From Allosphingosinicella sp042666435 (GTDB lineage Bacteria; Pseudomonadota; Alphaproteobacteria; Sphingomonadales; Sphingomonadaceae): a stretch of 64,000 nt of DNA. Positions 42,122 to 50,470 of this stretch are shown here, piece by piece. The DNA lies in assembly GCF_042666435.1 (NCBI RefSeq), contig NZ_JBHTDC010000001.1, forward strand, positions 310,001 through 374,000, read 5' to 3'. Position 1 is the first letter of the stretch. Each line of letters opens with the position of its first letter. A program made the position numbers and the translations under genes. The notes under the pieces were generated by a model. It ran no database searches. It saw nothing but the letters and a program-made list of their open reading frames with translations, and was not told where the DNA came from.

Positions 42122-43456
42122 TCAGGCGCCGACGTGGACGACGACCTCGTTCACGGCGACGAGCGAACCGCTCACCGCGTCATAGGCGCTGATCCGCACA
42201 TTGAATTCGGCGTCGCCGAAGCCGTAATGCTGCGTGCCGGCCGTGCCCGGATCGAGATCCACGAACGCGACGTTGAACGAATTCTGGAAGGTCGAGCCAT
42301 CCCCGGTGTCGGTGTCATGGGGATCGTCGGTCGAATGGATGGTGACGTAGTTCACGCCGTCCGTGGCATCGATGTCGAGCTCGACGACATAGGTGAAATC
42401 GTCGTCGGCGCTGTAATCGGTCGCCGCGAAATCGAAATTCCACTCGGCCCGGTTGGGATTGCCCGGCTGGGCGCCCGCGAGCACCTCGTAATGGGCGACC
42501 CCGTCGGCATCGATCGACGCCTCGGCATATTCGTCGCCGCCGCGATGCTTGACCTTGAGCCCGAGCTCGACCCCGGCGCCCTCGTGGCGGACGACGTTCC
42601 AGTCGTCGATCGTGTTGCCGTCGCCATAATACATCTCGGCCCCGTCGCGCGCGAGCGGATCGATGTTGGCGCTGTAGCTTCGGTCGAGATAGTCGGGCCG
42701 GTCCCAGCCATGGTCATAGTCGAAGGCGCGGACGGCGTCGTGCTTGGGGCCGCCGACCTGGGACTCATTGCCTTCATACACCGGCCGCTGGCCATATTCG
42801 TCGGGCACCAGGGCCAGGAGCTCCGATTCCACGGGATCGCTGAAGCGGCCCTGGATCACCGCGTCGTTGAGATTGCCGAGCAGATTGTCGTGCATCGACT
42901 GCTCGCGCTGCGGAATGCCGTTGGCATTGCTGTCGGCCGAGAACTTGGCGGTCACGTCGGTGAACGGCTCGCCGCCGGCTTCCAGATATTCGACATATTC
43001 GACGCCAAGGCGCACGAACCTCTCGTTCAACACCGCGTCGGACGGACCCGCGCCAACATAGGCGTCGTCGAGATAATCCCAGACGGCCTTGAAGGTGTCA
43101 GCCAAGCTGCCGTTGATGGACAGATGATCCATCGTATAGGCGACGCCATGGGTCGAGATCATGGTCTCGATAAGTTCGTCCAAATCATGGCTGATCTCGA
43201 ACGAGCCGCCGGCGTCGGCGCCGCTGAAAGTAACGCCCGAGACATTGACGTCGCCGCTGATTGTGGCGCCCTCGACGAAATCGAAGGCCGTGATCGCGGC
43301 ATATTCGGAAGCCTTCATGACGAAGCTGTGGCCGCCATCGACCTTGATCTTGACGTTCCCCGACGGGAGATATTCGATCGTGTAATTTCCCGGCTGCGTG
43401 AAAAGAAGCGTCGTGCCGTCGATGATGACGGTCGCTTTGGATGCGGGTTTGGGCAT
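42122..43456 (-). CDS. large acidic protein of unknown function
   Basis: 444 residues from the ATG at 43456 (MPKPASKATVIIDG); the frame extends six codons further but without a better start. No classical signal peptide or membrane span. The first ~90 residues look like beta-strand repeats (ATISGDVNVSGVTFSGADAGG). The middle is helical (WDYLDDAYVG...SMHDNLLGNLNDAVIQG) and the last ~150 are beta-rich with many Asp-containing loops (DADGVAHYE, DDPHDTDTGDG), ending VAVNEVVVHVGA. The composition suggests a Ca2+-binding secreted or surface protein, possibly exported by a type I system, but no secretion genes are adjacent. Function unknown; flanked by a strong terminator and a structured leader. Confidence 0.75.
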   Translation of the reverse strand: MPKPASKATVIIDGTTLLFTQPGNYTIEYLPSGNVKIKVDGGHSFVMKASEYAAITAFDFVEGATISGDVNVSGVTFSGADAGGSFEISHDLDELIETMISTHGVAYTMDHLSINGSLADTFKAVWDYLDDAYVGAGPSDAVLNERFVRLGVEYVEYLEAGGEPFTDVTAKFSADSNANGIPQREQSMHDNLLGNLNDAVIQGRFSDPVESELLALVPDEYGQRPVYEGNESQVGGPKHDAVRAFDYDHGWDRPDYLDRSYSANIDPLARDGAEMYYGDGNTIDDWNVVRHEGAGVELGLKVKHRGGDEYAEASIDADGVAHYEVLAGAQPGNPNRAEWNFDFAATDYSADDDFTYVVELDIDATDGVNYVTIHSTDDPHDTDTGDGSTFQNSFNVAFVDLDPGTAGTQHYGFGDAEFNVRISAYDAVSGSLVAVNEVVVHVGA

Positions 43457-43480
43457 GTGTAATCCTCCCCTCAAGATGGG

Positions 43481-43539
43481 TTTTCGCCAATAAAGCTAAG
43501 CAGATTACCGTAGTCGGCCCCACCGACTCATGGCGAAAA
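43481..43539 (-). other. nested hairpins upstream of the acidic orphan gene
   Basis: A perfect 9-bp inverted repeat (TTTTCGCCA at 43481-43489, TGGCGAAAA at 43531-43539) encloses a second hairpin (AGTCGG 43512-43517, CCGACT 43523-43528). It lies 25-80 bases before the ATG at 43456 and could be an operator, an RNA leader structure, or both. The region is less GC-rich than its surroundings. Confidence 0.5.
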
Positions 43540-43654
43540 GAGAGAACAGGCCCGCCGGAGAGTCAATGGCAAGGCCGGGCATTTCAGGTATGCGCCAGAA
43601 TGGGACAGCGGCCGCGCGGCGGCCGAGGTGCTTGAATCCGCAGAAGGGGAAGAC

Positions 43655-43731
43655 TGGCGCGCCCGGAAGGATTCGAACCTCCGGCCCCCAGATTCGTAGT
43701 CTGGTGCTCTATCCAGCTGAGCTACGGGCGC
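43655..43731 (-). tRNA. tRNA-Arg (ACG)
   Basis: 77 nt with encoded CCA. Acceptor stem GCGCCCG/CGGGCGC is perfect; the anticodon loop on the minus strand is CTACGAA between CCAGA and TCTGG, so anticodon ACG (read as ICG after A34 deamination). T-arm GTTCGAATC is standard. Confidence 0.95.
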
Positions 43732-43812
43732 GCGGTGGGCTGGCACATAGGCGACGGTTTCGGAGGGCGCAAGCCCGTTGCTCGCGAAAGCCGCCGCGCA
43801 TAGGGAGGATGG

Positions 43813-44361
43813 ATGACGCCCCCTCGCCTCCCCTTGCTCGCCGCCGTCGCCGCGCTTGCCGCCGGCTGCGCCGCGCAAGGGCCATTTCCCTCGCTCGCTC
43901 CGCGCGCGGTCGAATATGAGTTTTCGGGCGAACCGCTGCCACCCTGCCTGCCCGGCGCCGATCCGACCAGGGCCGCGCCCGCTCCACCGCCCGCCGTCGA
44001 ACTCGCCCGCGATGCCGCGCTTCCCGCCCGTATCGCCCGCCTCAAGGCACAAGCCGCCGAGGGCGACAGGGCGTTCGGGGCCGCGCTGAACGGCGCCGGA
44101 GCGGCGGTCGCGGGCGCGGGCGCGGCGGGATCGGACGGCTGGATCGAGGCGCAGCTCGCGATCTCGCGAGCCGAGACGGCGCGAGCGTCCACCACCGATG
44201 CGCTGGCCGACCTTACCGCTTTGGCACTGGAGGAATCGCTGCGGCCCGCCCATCCGCTCGATCAGCAGGCGGTCGAGGCCGCCGTCGGGGAGATGCGGGC
44301 GCTCGCCGACAGCCAGGTCGCGCGGATCGAGGCGCTGAAGGATTCGCTCAGCGATCTTTGA
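43813..44361 (+). CDS. predicted lipoprotein, Ala-rich
   Basis: 182 residues. Leader with lipobox LAAGC (about residues 15-19), then a Pro/Ala-rich linker and a helical domain (residues 60-182) of low complexity rich in Ala, Glu and Asp. The pattern suggests an outer-membrane lipoprotein with a coiled or bundled periplasmic part. No family recognised. Its last 14 bases overlap the 3' end of the gamma carbonic anhydrase gene on the other strand. Confidence 0.65.
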   Translation: MTPPRLPLLAAVAALAAGCAAQGPFPSLAPRAVEYEFSGEPLPPCLPGADPTRAAPAPPPAVELARDAALPARIARLKAQAAEGDRAFGAALNGAGAAVAGAGAAGSDGWIEAQLAISRAETARASTTDALADLTALALEESLRPAHPLDQQAVEAAVGEMRALADSQVARIEALKDSLSDL

Positions 44362-44890
44362 GCGCGGCGGCGTGCGCCTTCGCCAGCGCGACATAATGGG
44401 CGACCCCGGCCCGCATCCCCTCCAGTTCCTCGGCCGTCAGGTCGCGCACATATTTGGCCGGGCGGCCCGCCCATAATTGCCCGCTCGGGATGCGGCGGCC
44501 CGGAGTCAGCATCGCCCCGGCGGCGAGCATGGCGTCGCTCTCGATCGTGCAGCCATCCATGACGATGGCGCCGAGACCGACGAAGGCGCGGTCGTGGAGG
44601 ATACAGCCATGGACCATCGCCATATGGCCGATCAGCACCTCCTCGCCGATGATCGTGGGGTGACCGCCGGGAGAACCCGGCTTGGGCGAATCGCAATGGA
44701 TGACGGTGCCGTCCTGGACATTGCTGCGGGCGCCGACGCGGATGCGGTTGACGTCGCCGCGCAGCACGCAATTATACCAGATGCTGGCTTCGGCACCGAT
44801 CTCGACCCGGCCGATGAGGACGGCGCCGGGCGCGACGAAGGCCGTCGGATCCACGTCCGGTTCGGTTCCGCCGAACGTCACCCGGGTCAT
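44348..44890 (-). CDS. gamma-class carbonic anhydrase family protein
   Basis: 180 residues from the ATG at 44890, which overlaps the acetyltransferase stop (ATGA); an ATG three codons earlier is possible. Left-handed beta-helix of hexapeptide repeats. Metal histidines are H65 (VIHCD), H89 (IGHMA) and H94 (MVHGC), the Cam/CaiE arrangement. Many members lack strong carbonic anhydrase activity and some serve complex I, so activity is inferred only. The preceding GNAT gene is probably co-transcribed. Confidence 0.9.
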   Translation of the reverse strand: MTRVTFGGTEPDVDPTAFVAPGAVLIGRVEIGAEASIWYNCVLRGDVNRIRVGARSNVQDGTVIHCDSPKPGSPGGHPTIIGEEVLIGHMAMVHGCILHDRAFVGLGAIVMDGCTIESDAMLAAGAMLTPGRRIPSGQLWAGRPAKYVRDLTAEELEGMRAGVAHYVALAKAHAAALKDR

Positions 44891-45423
44891 TGCCGCCATC
44901 CTTCCGCGTCGATGGCATAGACGATGATGGGATTGAGGTCTCCCCAGCGCGGCTCGTGATAATCGAGGTCCGCCCGGCGGGTCATTCCCAGCCGCTCCAT
45001 CAGGCGCCAGCTCGCTTCGTTCTGCATCATCGTCAGCGCGACGACGCGCGGCGCATCAAGAGTGCCGAAAGCGAAATCGAGCGAGGCCGTAGCGGCCTCC
45101 TTCGCGTAACCCCGTCCCCAGGCGTCCTCGCGCAGGCGCCAGCCGATCTCGATGTCGCCGGCGACGCTGCTTCCCTCGCCGTCGGCGACCTTGAGGCCGC
45201 AAAAGCCGAGAAACGCCTCGTCTTCCTTGCGCTCGACGACCCAGAATGTGAAACCGCGTTCCTCCTGCCAGCGCGCCAGGCGATCGGATATCTCGCGGAG
45301 CTCGTCGGCAGTCTTGACCCCCCCGAGCCAGCGCATGACCGCCGGATTGTTGGTGTGGCGGTAGAAAAGCTCGGCGTCGCCTTCGCGCCAGTTCCTCAAG
45401 GCGAGCCGTTCGGTTTCGATCAT
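44887..45423 (-). CDS. GNAT N-acetyltransferase (RimJ/RimL-like)
   Basis: 178 residues, RimJ/RimL-type GNAT: starts MIETERLALRNWREGDAELFYRH, with the acetyl-CoA loop region WRLREDAWGRGYAKEA (R/Q-x-x-G-x-G/A variant) and VVALTMMQNEASWRLMERLGM. It acetylates an amino group; whether the target is a ribosomal protein, a small molecule or an antibiotic cannot be told. It lies 25 bases after the stop of the spermidine-synthase fusion and overlaps the carbonic anhydrase gene. Confidence 0.88.
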   Translation of the reverse strand: MIETERLALRNWREGDAELFYRHTNNPAVMRWLGGVKTADELREISDRLARWQEERGFTFWVVERKEDEAFLGFCGLKVADGEGSSVAGDIEIGWRLREDAWGRGYAKEAATASLDFAFGTLDAPRVVALTMMQNEASWRLMERLGMTRRADLDYHEPRWGDLNPIIVYAIDAEGWRQ

Positions 45424-45448
45424 GTCGGGCGGATTAGCGCCCGGGCAC

Positions 45449-47686
45449 TCATTCCGTCCAGCCTTCGATCAACGGCAGGATGCTGGCATAATCGTCGGTC
45501 CAGCCGGCAAAGCCCGGGCGCGGCTCCAGCGTCTCCCAGATGCTGACCATGCTATTGGCGAAAATCATGTCGTCGAGCGAGTCGCTGCTCCGGGACATGG
45601 CGACCCAGACCGAGGCGGTGGCGTTGCCGGCTTCGGCCTCTTCGCCGGGCTGATAGCGGAGCATGGCCGCCGTCCACCCGCCGCTGCGCGCCGCCGCCGC
45701 GACCACCGGTTCGAGATCGAGATAGCGATTCGAGATGTGGACCAGCAAGATGCCGCGCGGTTGCAGGGCCCGCCCATAGACGCCGAACGCCTCGCGGGTG
45801 AGGAGGTGCATCGGCACCGAGTCCGACGAGAAAGCATCCACCGCGAGCAGGTCGAGCGCGCCGGCACGCTGCCCGGCGAGGGTCAGGCGCGCATCGCCGA
45901 GAATGATGTCCGCGTCCGGCGCGCACTCCCGAAGGAAAGTGAAATAGCCGCTGTCGCGGGCGATGCTGACCACCGCCGGGTCGATTTCGAAGAAGCGCCA
46001 GTCCTGCCCGGGCCGGGCGTAGCAGGCGAGCGTACCGGTGCCGAGCCCGACGACACCGATACGGGCGTCGGGCCCGAACAAGCGAGGCGCCAGCGTGAAG
46101 GCGCGGCCGACGCCGGATTCGCGGACATAATAGCTGGTCGGCTCCAGCCGCCGGTCCGGCTCGCTGTTCTGCAGGCCGTGCAGGGTGGTTCCATGGGTGA
46201 GCGAGACCGCGTCGCGCTCGGGCGTGGAAGCCACGGTATAGATACCGAAATAGCTGCGCGTCCGGACGTCGTGCCAGGAGAGCTTCAGCGTGCCCCAGCC
46301 GCCATGGCTCATCATCAAGGCGGCGAGACAGGCGGCGAAGACCCAGCGCCGGCCGAGGCTGAACAGGGCCATGAGCCCGATCGCGGCAATCGCGGCGTAA
46401 GCGAGCATCGGCGGCACGTCGGAATGGAAGCGCCTGTCGCCGACGAGCGAGAGCAGCAAGGCGATGACCGGCAGCCAGAGGCTGAGGCGGCGTCTCCAGG
46501 CCGGATCGGCCCAGACGCGCTCGACGGCGGCGAGGTAATTGCGTTGCGGGATCAGCAAAGCGGCGGCGAGGATCAGCAACGGATGCTCATAGGCCCAGTC
46601 GAACAGGGTCGGCGCGACGATGGCGCAGAAGGCGCCGCCGAGGACGCCGCCGACCGACATGGCGAGGTAGAAGCCGGTCAGCCGGTCCGCGGGCGGACGA
46701 AGGCGGTACATTTCGGCGTGGAGCGTCACGGCGACGAAGAAGAGCAGGCTGAGGCCGAGCGTGGCCGAGAAGAGCGGGCGCTGGGTGCCGCTGGCGAAGG
46801 CGAGGCCGCCGGCGATCAGGATGACGAGCGGCGCGACCTGGGTGATGAAGACGGCGGCGGCGCGGCGGTTGGCGAAGGCGATGGCGAAGCTCAGCAGATA
46901 GAGGCCGAGCGGCAGCGCCCAGAGCAGGGGCATGGCGACGATGTCGGTGGTGAGGTGCGTCGTCGTCGACAGCATCAGGCCGGACGGCACTGCGGCGAGC
47001 GCGATCCAGAGCGCTATCCTCGGCCGGGCGGGCGCGGGCGAGCGTTCCTCCGGCGCGGCCTCGCGCGGCCGGCGGGGGATGGTGAGCGCGCAGCCGGCGA
47101 CCAGCAGCACCAGCAAAAGGAACCCGCCGGTCCAGACCCGGCTCTGCTCCTCGAGGGTGAGCAGCGGCTCGACGAACAGGGGATAGGAGATGAGGCCGGC
47201 GAAGCTGCCGAGATTGGAGGCGGCATAGAGGGCATAAGGCTCGCCCCGCGCCGTCTCCAGCGCATACCAGCGCTGCATCAGCGGCGCCTGGGCGGATATG
47301 ATGAAGAAGAGCGGCCCGATCGAGGCGACCAATAGCCACGGCACCCAGAAAGTGGGCGTGGTCCCTGCCGACGGGACGGCGCCGGCGAGGCCGATCGGCA
47401 GCCACAGAGCCGCGATCGCGAACATGGCGAGGTGAAGCCCGGCCTGGGTCCGGGGCGCGAGCCGGGAAAGCCAGTGGGCATAAGCATAGCCGCCGAGCAG
47501 CAGCGCCTGATAGACCAGCATGGCGCTGTTCCACACCGCCGGCGCGCCGCCGAGCCGCGGCAGCGCCATCCGCGCCACCATCGGCTGGGTGAGGAAGAGC
47601 AGGAACGAGCCGGTGACGATGGTCGCCAGGAAGAGCGGCTTCGCGTAGCGTTCGCGGGAGGAAGCGGCACTCACGGACTGATGCAA
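45449..47686 (-). CDS. MFS-like membrane domain fused to spermidine synthase-like domain
   Basis: 745 residues. The first ~420 hold about 12 membrane spans without transporter signature motifs; the rest is a SAM-binding Rossmann domain like SpeE. The SAM loop reads GVVGLGTGTLACYA and the acidic EIDPAVV follows, but the aminopropyl-transfer Asp of the usual GGGDG motif is replaced by Thr (GLGTGT). DAFSSDSVPMHLLTREAF matches other fused proteins. Classic spermidine synthesis is doubtful; methyl or aminopropyl transfer to an unknown, perhaps membrane-bound, acceptor is more likely. Confidence 0.85.
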   Translation of the reverse strand: MHQSVSAASSRERYAKPLFLATIVTGSFLLFLTQPMVARMALPRLGGAPAVWNSAMLVYQALLLGGYAYAHWLSRLAPRTQAGLHLAMFAIAALWLPIGLAGAVPSAGTTPTFWVPWLLVASIGPLFFIISAQAPLMQRWYALETARGEPYALYAASNLGSFAGLISYPLFVEPLLTLEEQSRVWTGGFLLLVLLVAGCALTIPRRPREAAPEERSPAPARPRIALWIALAAVPSGLMLSTTTHLTTDIVAMPLLWALPLGLYLLSFAIAFANRRAAAVFITQVAPLVILIAGGLAFASGTQRPLFSATLGLSLLFFVAVTLHAEMYRLRPPADRLTGFYLAMSVGGVLGGAFCAIVAPTLFDWAYEHPLLILAAALLIPQRNYLAAVERVWADPAWRRRLSLWLPVIALLLSLVGDRRFHSDVPPMLAYAAIAAIGLMALFSLGRRWVFAACLAALMMSHGGWGTLKLSWHDVRTRSYFGIYTVASTPERDAVSLTHGTTLHGLQNSEPDRRLEPTSYYVRESGVGRAFTLAPRLFGPDARIGVVGLGTGTLACYARPGQDWRFFEIDPAVVSIARDSGYFTFLRECAPDADIILGDARLTLAGQRAGALDLLAVDAFSSDSVPMHLLTREAFGVYGRALQPRGILLVHISNRYLDLEPVVAAAARSGGWTAAMLRYQPGEEAEAGNATASVWVAMSRSSDSLDDMIFANSMVSIWETLEPRPGFAGWTDDYASILPLIEGWTE

Positions 47687-47745
47687 TGCCGGTCTCCAGC
47701 CTGATCCCCCGCGCCCTCGTCTAATGCGACATGGCTAATGGCGCG

Positions 47746-48744
47746 TTAACCGTCGATGAGCAGCCGCGCCGCGTGGGCGGCGTGGTAGGTGAGAATGCCC
47801 GAGCAGCCGGCGCGCTTGAAGGCGATCAACGTCTCCAGGACAAGGGCGTCGCGATCCCCCGCCCCGGCCGCCGCCGCGGCTTCGATCATCGCATATTCGC
47901 CCGACACCTGGTAAGCGAAGACAGGGGCTTGGAAACGATCCTTCACGCGCCGGACGATGTCGAGATACGGCAGGCCCGGCTTCACCATCACATAATCGGC
48001 GCCCTCGGCGAGGTCGAGCGCCACTTCGCGCAGCGCTTCCTCGGCATTGGCCGGATCCATCTGGTAGCTTTTCTTGTCCCCCTTCAGCAGCCCTCGGCTG
48101 CCGACGGCGTCGCGGAACGGGCCGTAAAAGGCGCTCGCATATTTGGCGGCATAGGCCATGATCGCGACGTTGACATGGCCGTCGCGCTCCAGCGCCGCGC
48201 GGATCGCGCCGACGCGGCCGTCCATCATGTCGGAAGGCGCGACGATGTCCGCCCCCGCTTTCGCCTGGACCAAAGCCTGCTCGACGAGGATCGCCGTCGT
48301 CTCGTCATTGACGACGTAGCCGGCCGCGTCGGTAATCCCGTCATGGCCGTCCGCCGTATAGGGATCGAGCGCGACGTCGGTGAGGATGCCGACCTCCGGG
48401 ACCGCATCCTTCACCGCGCGGATGGCCCGGCACATCAGATTGTCGGGGTTGAGCGCCTCGCTCCCGCGCTCGTCGCGCAGCCCGAGCGGCGTGTTGGGAA
48501 AGAGGGCGATGCAGGGAATGCCGAGATCGCGCGCTTCGCGGGCGCGGTCGACGATGCGGTCGACGGACCAGCGCGACACGCCGGGCAAAGCGGAGACCGG
48601 CTCTTCCACCCCCTCCCCCTCGGTCACGAACAGGGGCCAGATCAGGTCGGACGGCGTCAGCACCGTCTCGGCGACCAAAGCCCGGCTCCACGCGGAGGAG
48701 CGGGCACGGCGAAGGCGGAGGGCGGGAAAGGAAGCGGAAGGCAT
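47746..48744 (-). CDS. hemB: porphobilinogen synthase (zinc-Cys-less type)
   Basis: Condenses two 5-aminolevulinate molecules in heme and chlorophyll synthesis. 332 residues from the ATG at 48744. Schiff-base lysines are K201 (MAYAAKYASAFYG) and K255 (MVKPGLPY). The catalytic zinc cysteines of E. coli HemB are replaced: D-V-A-L-D-P-Y-T-A-D-G-H-D-G at 123-136 has Ala125, Asp127 and Asp135 in their places, which marks the magnesium-dependent type common in alphaproteobacteria. It is unlinked to other hem genes in the window. Confidence 0.94.
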   Translation of the reverse strand: MPSASFPALRLRRARSSAWSRALVAETVLTPSDLIWPLFVTEGEGVEEPVSALPGVSRWSVDRIVDRAREARDLGIPCIALFPNTPLGLRDERGSEALNPDNLMCRAIRAVKDAVPEVGILTDVALDPYTADGHDGITDAAGYVVNDETTAILVEQALVQAKAGADIVAPSDMMDGRVGAIRAALERDGHVNVAIMAYAAKYASAFYGPFRDAVGSRGLLKGDKKSYQMDPANAEEALREVALDLAEGADYVMVKPGLPYLDIVRRVKDRFQAPVFAYQVSGEYAMIEAAAAAGAGDRDALVLETLIAFKRAGCSGILTYHAAHAARLLIDG

Positions 48745-48935
48745 GGCGGCAGGGCTTAGCGCGGCGGAGCGCGGACGCAAAGCGGATTGGGCGCGCGGAT
48801 TGGCGGCGCGGATTGGGGAAGCGCGTGGGTGGAACCCGCCTTGAAGACGCAGCCGATCGGTGACATTCTCGCCCTTTCCAACTCGTACGGAAATTCGTGG
48901 CGTTCGATTCTTCCCCTGGGATGAAAGGACAGTCG

Positions 48936-49382
48936 ATGAAGCGCATCCAGTCTTTCGCATTGGTCTCGGCGAGCCTGGCGATGGCGGCGGGTTCCACGCC
49001 CGCGCTCGCCCAAACCGCGCCGCCCAATCCGATGCTCTACTTGCTGGGGCAGGAGCCCTACACGGCGAATGGCAGGAACTTCGTCCGCTATCGCTACGAC
49101 GTTCTCAACAAGGCCGATTATCCAGCCGCGATGTTCGCCGCCGCGCCCGGCCTGCCGCCCTGCGGCACCAACGCCAATGCGTCCCGCACCTGGGTCGATT
49201 TCTTCGACGAGGCCGGCCGCCGGCTTTACGGATTTTGCGCGCTGAACAGTCCCGACAATCTTGGTTCGCTCTGGTTCGCCCTTGAGGAAGGCACGGTCCC
49301 GCCTTCCTGGGTCTATGTCGAGATGACCGATCGCCAGACGAATACGAAATACAGGTCCAACCTGGCGGATTCGACGCTTTAG
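48936..49382 (+). CDS. exported protein of unknown function
   Basis: 148 residues from the ATG at 48936 (AAAGGA ribosome site), with a good signal peptide ending TPALAQ. The mature part starts with PPNPMLYLLGQEPY and contains RYRYDVLNKADYP, two Cys (PPCGTN, FCALN) and a WVDFFDEAGRRLYGFC segment. It looks like a small periplasmic beta-rich domain with a likely disulfide. No family recognised. It precedes the lipid kinase gene by 26 bases and may share its transcript. Confidence 0.65.
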   Translation: MKRIQSFALVSASLAMAAGSTPALAQTAPPNPMLYLLGQEPYTANGRNFVRYRYDVLNKADYPAAMFAAAPGLPPCGTNANASRTWVDFFDEAGRRLYGFCALNSPDNLGSLWFALEEGTVPPSWVYVEMTDRQTNTKYRSNLADSTL

Positions 49383-49408
49383 GTCCGCCGATCGGTCGGA
49401 CAGGGCCG

Positions 49409-50356
49409 ATGGACATTCTGACGCCACTCGGCTGTTGTCGGCGCGTGTCCATCGATCAACCGGTCCCACGCGAAGCGATTCTCGTCGTCAACGCGCATTC
49501 CCGACGGGGCCGGGAGCTGTTCCGCGAGGCCAGCGCCAAGCTTGAAATGTCGGGCGTGCGGCTGATCGCCGCCCATGCGGTCAAGGATCCGGCGCGGCTG
49601 GTCCCAACCATGCGCGAGGCGGTGGCGAGCGGCGCGCCGATGGTGATCGTGGGCGGCGGCGACGGCTCGCTTTCGTCCACGGTCGACGATTTGGTCGACA
49701 AGGATTGCGTGTTCGCTTTGCTCCCGCTCGGCACCGCCAACAGCTTCGCCCGCACATTGGGCATTCCGCTCGACCTCGACGGCGCGATCCACACCATCGC
49801 CACCGGCCGCCGCCGCCGGATCGACCTCGGCATGATCGACGACGATTATTTCGCCAATGCCGCCGCGATCGGCCTGTCGCCGATGATCGGCGATTCGGTG
49901 CCGCACGGGCTCAAGAAATATCTTGGCCGTCTCGGTTATCTGCTCTGGGCGATCCGCTGCTTCGTCAGGTTCAGCCCGTTCCGCCTCACCGTCGACGACG
50001 GCGCGCGGGTGCATCGGTTGTGGACGACCGAGGTCCGCATCTTCAACGGCCGCTTCCACGGCGGCGTCGAGCTGATCGAGACCGCCGATGTCGACAGCGG
50101 CGACATCGTCGTCCAGGCGGTGACCGGCCGCAGCCTCGCCCGGCTGGTGTGGGACTGGTACGCCAAATTCTTCAAGCTCCGCTCGCGCGGCGACACGACC
50201 CGCGAGTTTCGCGGCCAGAGCCTGCGGATCGACACCAGGCCCCACCACCGCATCTCGATCGACGGCGAGATCCTGGCGCGGACCCCGGCCACGGTCTCGG
50301 TCGCGAGCAAGGCGATCGAGGTGGTGGTGCCGCAGGAGACAGAGCCAGCCCCCTGA
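49409..50356 (+). CDS. diacylglycerol kinase-family lipid kinase
   Basis: 315 residues (an alternative GTG start at 49445 would remove 12 residues). DAGK catalytic domain: VVNAHSRRG, the nucleotide-binding VIVGGGDGSLSSTV and LLPLGTANSFAR; a C-terminal beta-sandwich follows. It probably phosphorylates a membrane lipid such as diacylglycerol or a sphingoid base. In sphingolipid-bearing sphingomonads the sphingosine-kinase reading is attractive but not demonstrable from sequence. Confidence 0.9.
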   Translation: MDILTPLGCCRRVSIDQPVPREAILVVNAHSRRGRELFREASAKLEMSGVRLIAAHAVKDPARLVPTMREAVASGAPMVIVGGGDGSLSSTVDDLVDKDCVFALLPLGTANSFARTLGIPLDLDGAIHTIATGRRRRIDLGMIDDDYFANAAAIGLSPMIGDSVPHGLKKYLGRLGYLLWAIRCFVRFSPFRLTVDDGARVHRLWTTEVRIFNGRFHGGVELIETADVDSGDIVVQAVTGRSLARLVWDWYAKFFKLRSRGDTTREFRGQSLRIDTRPHHRISIDGEILARTPATVSVASKAIEVVVPQETEPAP

Positions 50357-50360
50357 TCCC

Positions 50361-50459
50361 GTTCGTCCCGAGCGAAGGCTCTCCTGAGCGACGCCGAGGG
50401 GTCGAGGGGCGCGCGTGATGAGTCCGTGCCAGCGCCCCTCGACTACGCTCGGGACGAAC
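50361..50459. repeat. palindromic repeat between convergent genes
   Basis: GTTCGTCCCGAGCG (from 50361) pairs with CGCTCGGGACGAAC (ending 50459), and TCGAGGGGCGC (about 50402-50412) with GCGCCCCTCGA (50432-50442). A 26-base unpaired bulge separates the two pairing blocks on the left side. It lies between the convergent lipid kinase and valS genes and could serve both as terminator. Confidence 0.75.
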
Positions 50460-50470
50460 GAGTCTCTAGC

